DNA of 64,000 nucleotides from contig NZ_CXOP01000002.1 of assembly GCF_001269345.1 (NCBI RefSeq), forward strand, positions 2,046,853 through 2,110,852. Direction: 5' to 3'. Source of the stretch: Limnohabitans sp. 2KL-27 (GTDB taxonomy: Bacteria; Pseudomonadota; Gammaproteobacteria; Burkholderiales; Burkholderiaceae_C). Positions 62,138-64,000 of the stretch are shown piece after piece. Numbering within the stretch: the first letter of the stretch is position 1; the number at the start of each line of letters is the position of its first letter. The notes below the pieces were generated by a model. It was not told the DNA's origin. It made no database searches and was given only the letters and a program-made list of their open reading frames with translations. The translations under genes and the position numbers were made by a program.

Positions 62138-63085
62138 ATGACAGTCATCAACACCAACATCAAGTCTTTGGTGTCTCAAACGGCCCTGAACGCGAACAGC
62201 AAATCTGTGGCGGCAGCCATGGAACAATTGTCCACAGGCAAACGGATAAACAGTGCTGCCGATGATGCGGCAGGCCTGGCCATTTCCTCTCGCATGACGG
62301 CCCAGGTCCAAGGACTGGATCAAGCCGTGCGCAATGCCAACGATGGCATTTCCCTTTTGCAAACGGCTGAAGGCGCACTGATCGAAGTGACCAATATGCT
62401 GCAACGCATGCGCGAATTGGCGGTGCAAGCCGGCAACGACACCTACACCAGCTCCGACCGCACATCGCTCAATCTGGAATACAGCCAATTGATGCAAGAG
62501 ATCAACCGGATTTCCCAGAATGCCCAGTGGAACGGCATGACGGTCCTCAACAACACCACCACCGGCGCGGCAGCGATCGGCACTGGCGGCACCGTGGCAG
62601 CACCCGCCACCGCAGGAACCGAGCTTCGCAATGTCCAGTTCCAGGTCGGCGCCAACTCCAGCCAAACCATCAGTGCCCAATTCAAGGACTTCTCCATCCC
62701 CATGACGACCACCGGAGAAGCGGATACGGCAGCTGCTGACGTTAGCACCAAAATTTTCAGCGGCGACGGGAAACTGCACGACACCAGCATCACTTCGGCG
62801 GCCACTGCCAGCATCGCCATCGCCCGCATTGATGTGGCCATGAATCGGATCAACGACGAACGCGCCACATATGGTGCTGTGATCAATCGCTTGAATTACG
62901 CAGGCGACAATTTGACCAATGTCTCCTTGAACACCTCTGAATCACGCAGCAGGATTTTGGATGCCGATTACGCCCAAGCCAGCAGCGAATTGGCCAGAAC
63001 CCAGATCATCCAACAAGCCGCGACCGCTGTTTTGGCCCAAGCCAACATGGACCAGCAGTCGGTCCTCAAACTGCTGCAAGGTTAA
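62138..63085 (+). CDS. Flagellin 6, sigma-54-dependent
   Basis: A 315-aa flagellin, about 40 residues longer than the array members. N-terminal INTNIKSLVSQTALNANSKSVAAAMEQLSTGKRINSAADDAAGLAISSRMTAQVQGLDQAVRN and C-terminal SRILDADYAQASSELARTQIIQQAATAVLAQANMDQQSVLKLLQG are canonical. The extra length is a Thr/Ala/Gly-rich centre (NTTTGAAAIGTGGTVAAPATAG). It is isolated from the other five by 6 kb and has a consensus sigma-54 promoter, so it is likely made earlier, as in Vibrio FlaA. Confidence 0.95.
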   Translation: MTVINTNIKSLVSQTALNANSKSVAAAMEQLSTGKRINSAADDAAGLAISSRMTAQVQGLDQAVRNANDGISLLQTAEGALIEVTNMLQRMRELAVQAGNDTYTSSDRTSLNLEYSQLMQEINRISQNAQWNGMTVLNNTTTGAAAIGTGGTVAAPATAGTELRNVQFQVGANSSQTISAQFKDFSIPMTTTGEADTAAADVSTKIFSGDGKLHDTSITSAATASIAIARIDVAMNRINDERATYGAVINRLNYAGDNLTNVSLNTSESRSRILDADYAQASSELARTQIIQQAATAVLAQANMDQQSVLKLLQG

Positions 63086-63108
63086 TTCGCCACCCTGACC
63101 CATCGGAT

Positions 63109-63125
63109 GGCTCACCCTGTGAGCC
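63109..63125 (+). terminator. Hairpin after flagellin 6
   Basis: GGCTCAC, a 3-nt loop and GTGAGCC form a perfect 7-bp stem 23 bases after the flagellin stop. There is no T-run. Confidence 0.4.
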
Positions 63126-63148
63126 GAACGATTCGTCCAAGTCGATCG

Positions 63149-63349
63149 ATGACGCCACCACACACCCCTGCGGAACGGGGCCCCAACTGCTGGCAATGCC
63201 GGCATTTCGCCATCACCCACATCCCGACGGCTCCTTATGCCTGCCGGGCCATGGGCTTTCAGTCGCGGCTGCTGCCTGCGATGGAAGTGCTGCGTGTGGA
63301 TGGCCAGTTCTGCATGCTCTTTCAAGCCAAAGACAAACCCGTTGCCTGA
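63149..63349 (+). CDS. Small conserved Cys-rich protein
   Basis: A 66-aa protein (a longer start at 63107 is open). It contains four Cys in CWQCRHFAITHIPTAPYACRAMGF and a later Cys in VDGQFCMLF, an arrangement that I recall from small hypothetical proteins of Beta- and Gammaproteobacteria. A C-x2-C...C pattern suggests metal binding, inferred only. It sits between flagellin 6 and the sigma-54 regulator, on the same strand as both. Confidence 0.65.
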   Translation: MTPPHTPAERGPNCWQCRHFAITHIPTAPYACRAMGFQSRLLPAMEVLRVDGQFCMLFQAKDKPVA

Positions 63350-63522
63350 CCTCGCGCGATGTGGCCCCCCGCATGCGCAGGCACGACCACTTGGCGTCTG
63401 CAGATGTGCCACAAGCCCGCTGTCAATCTTCCGTCAAGCGCAGTGTCAAATTCGCCCGGAAAATCAAGTTATTAAAGTGCTCATTTTTGGACAATTCGGT
63501 GCTTTTTAGACACATTTAAATC

Positions 63523-63538
63523 TGGCACAAGTGTTGCT
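63523..63538 (+). promoter_or_regulatory. Sigma-54 promoter of the terminal regulator gene
   Basis: TGGCAC-N5-TTGCT, a full consensus match, 34 bases before the GTG start. Confidence 0.88.
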
Positions 63539-63572
63539 TCATAGGTTTCATCATGACCATGAGACCCACACC

Positions 63573-64000
63573 GTGAAGTCACCCACCGTTTCCACCCCTC
63601 TGGCGCTTTGGCTAGACCCCGAAGCCGCCCTGAGCCCCGAGCACAGCCATGCCTTGCAAGCGAGTGGCTGGGCTGTGATGCCCGTGACCACTTTGGACAA
63701 CCTGCTGTCCCATGCCGCGGATGCCGCCATGGTGGTGTTGCACCTGACGCTGGACGCAACGCGGCTCAAAGCGGTTCAACAACTCTTGCAAGACGCTGGC
63801 CTGAGCACCCCCGTGGTGTGCCGCGTGGAGCGCCACGAACTGGACCTGGCCGTGGAAGCCACCCAAGCTGGCGCATTGACGGTCTTGGCCGCGCAAGACG
63901 TGCGCACATCCTCATGGCAGCGGCTGCACACCCAGATCAACCCCCACACCCCCCGCTTGTCGCCGCAGCCTGTGCGCAATGTGGTGTTTGTCGACCCCGC
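63573..64000 (+). CDS. Sigma-54-dependent regulator, N-terminal part (FlrC/FlbD-like), truncated by window end
   Basis: The first 142 codons are visible from a GTG start. Residues 1-120 look like a degenerate receiver domain (ALWLDPEAALSPEHSHALQASGWAVMPV; DAAMVVLHLTLDATRL), with His-Leu where the phosphoacceptor Asp would be expected. The last visible residues (NVVFVDP) match the start of the AAA+ domain in FleQ/FlrC-group activators. Together with flagellin 6 upstream this resembles the Vibrio flaA...flrBC-fliE arrangement. The AAA+ core lies outside the window, so assignment is inferred. Confidence 0.6.
   Translation, partial: MKSPTVSTPLALWLDPEAALSPEHSHALQASGWAVMPVTTLDNLLSHAADAAMVVLHLTLDATRLKAVQQLLQDAGLSTPVVCRVERHELDLAVEATQAGALTVLAAQDVRTSSWQRLHTQINPHTPRLSPQPVRNVVFVDP

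Overview
The window is a continuous stretch of a GC-rich (about 60 % by eye) chromosome. Gene content, codon use and several protein families (LexA, a small RMVISGRMADVCAELDRLA protein, a 506-aa two-domain 3-hydroxyacyl-CoA dehydrogenase, a Cys-rich CWQCRHF protein) suggest a freshwater or soil Burkholderiales bacterium, most likely Comamonadaceae. The taxon is inferred from family resemblance, not from a search.

Region 1 (1-9240) is housekeeping and catabolic: the 3' end of adk, a leftward asparaginase, lexA behind two SOS boxes, a D-2-hydroxyacid dehydrogenase, then 3-hydroxyacyl-CoA dehydrogenase, an enoyl-CoA hydratase-family enzyme, a Crp/Fnr regulator, an aminoglycoside-phosphotransferase-like protein and an acyl-CoA dehydrogenase. 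Two tRNA genes (Pro-TGG, Arg-TCT) follow at 9416-9667.

Region 2 (9694-64000) is a flagellar supercluster of about 54 kb. Leftward: fliS, and flhA-flhF-flhG-fliA followed by two unrecognised genes. Rightward: fliK-fliL-fliM-fliN-fliO-fliP-fliQ-fliR-flhB, then a DamX-like SPOR protein and two further unrecognised genes; a small membrane-protein ORF with motA-motB; an flgP-flgT-LysM-like-second fliK-flhB C-terminal homologue operon; flgN-flgM and flgA leftward; flgBCDEFGHIJKL; fliD; flaG; five tandem flagellins; glycosylation genes including a low-GC pair and a Maf-type transferase; two paralogous TPR-like genes; a sixth flagellin; and the start of a sigma-54 activator cut by the window edge. 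fliE-fliJ and fliG are not in the window and may lie just beyond the right end.

The regulatory layout is the clearest systems-level result. Near-consensus sigma-54 (-24/-12) sites precede flhA, fliK, flgB, the TPR pair, flagellin 6 and the terminal regulator, with a weaker one before flgA. Near-consensus sigma-28 sites precede fliS, motAB, flgP, flgM, flaG and flagellin 1. With a FleQ/FlrA-like activator, FlhF, FlhG, FliA and FlgM encoded here, and no flhDC seen, this reads as a Vibrio/Pseudomonas-style polar flagellum hierarchy, including H-ring-type FlgP and FlgT proteins. The least understood parts are the three-gene DamX-like unit coupled to flhB, the two genes after fliA, the sigma-54-driven TPR pair, the greatly enlarged FlgE and FlgK, and the low-GC glycosylation islet between the flagellins.
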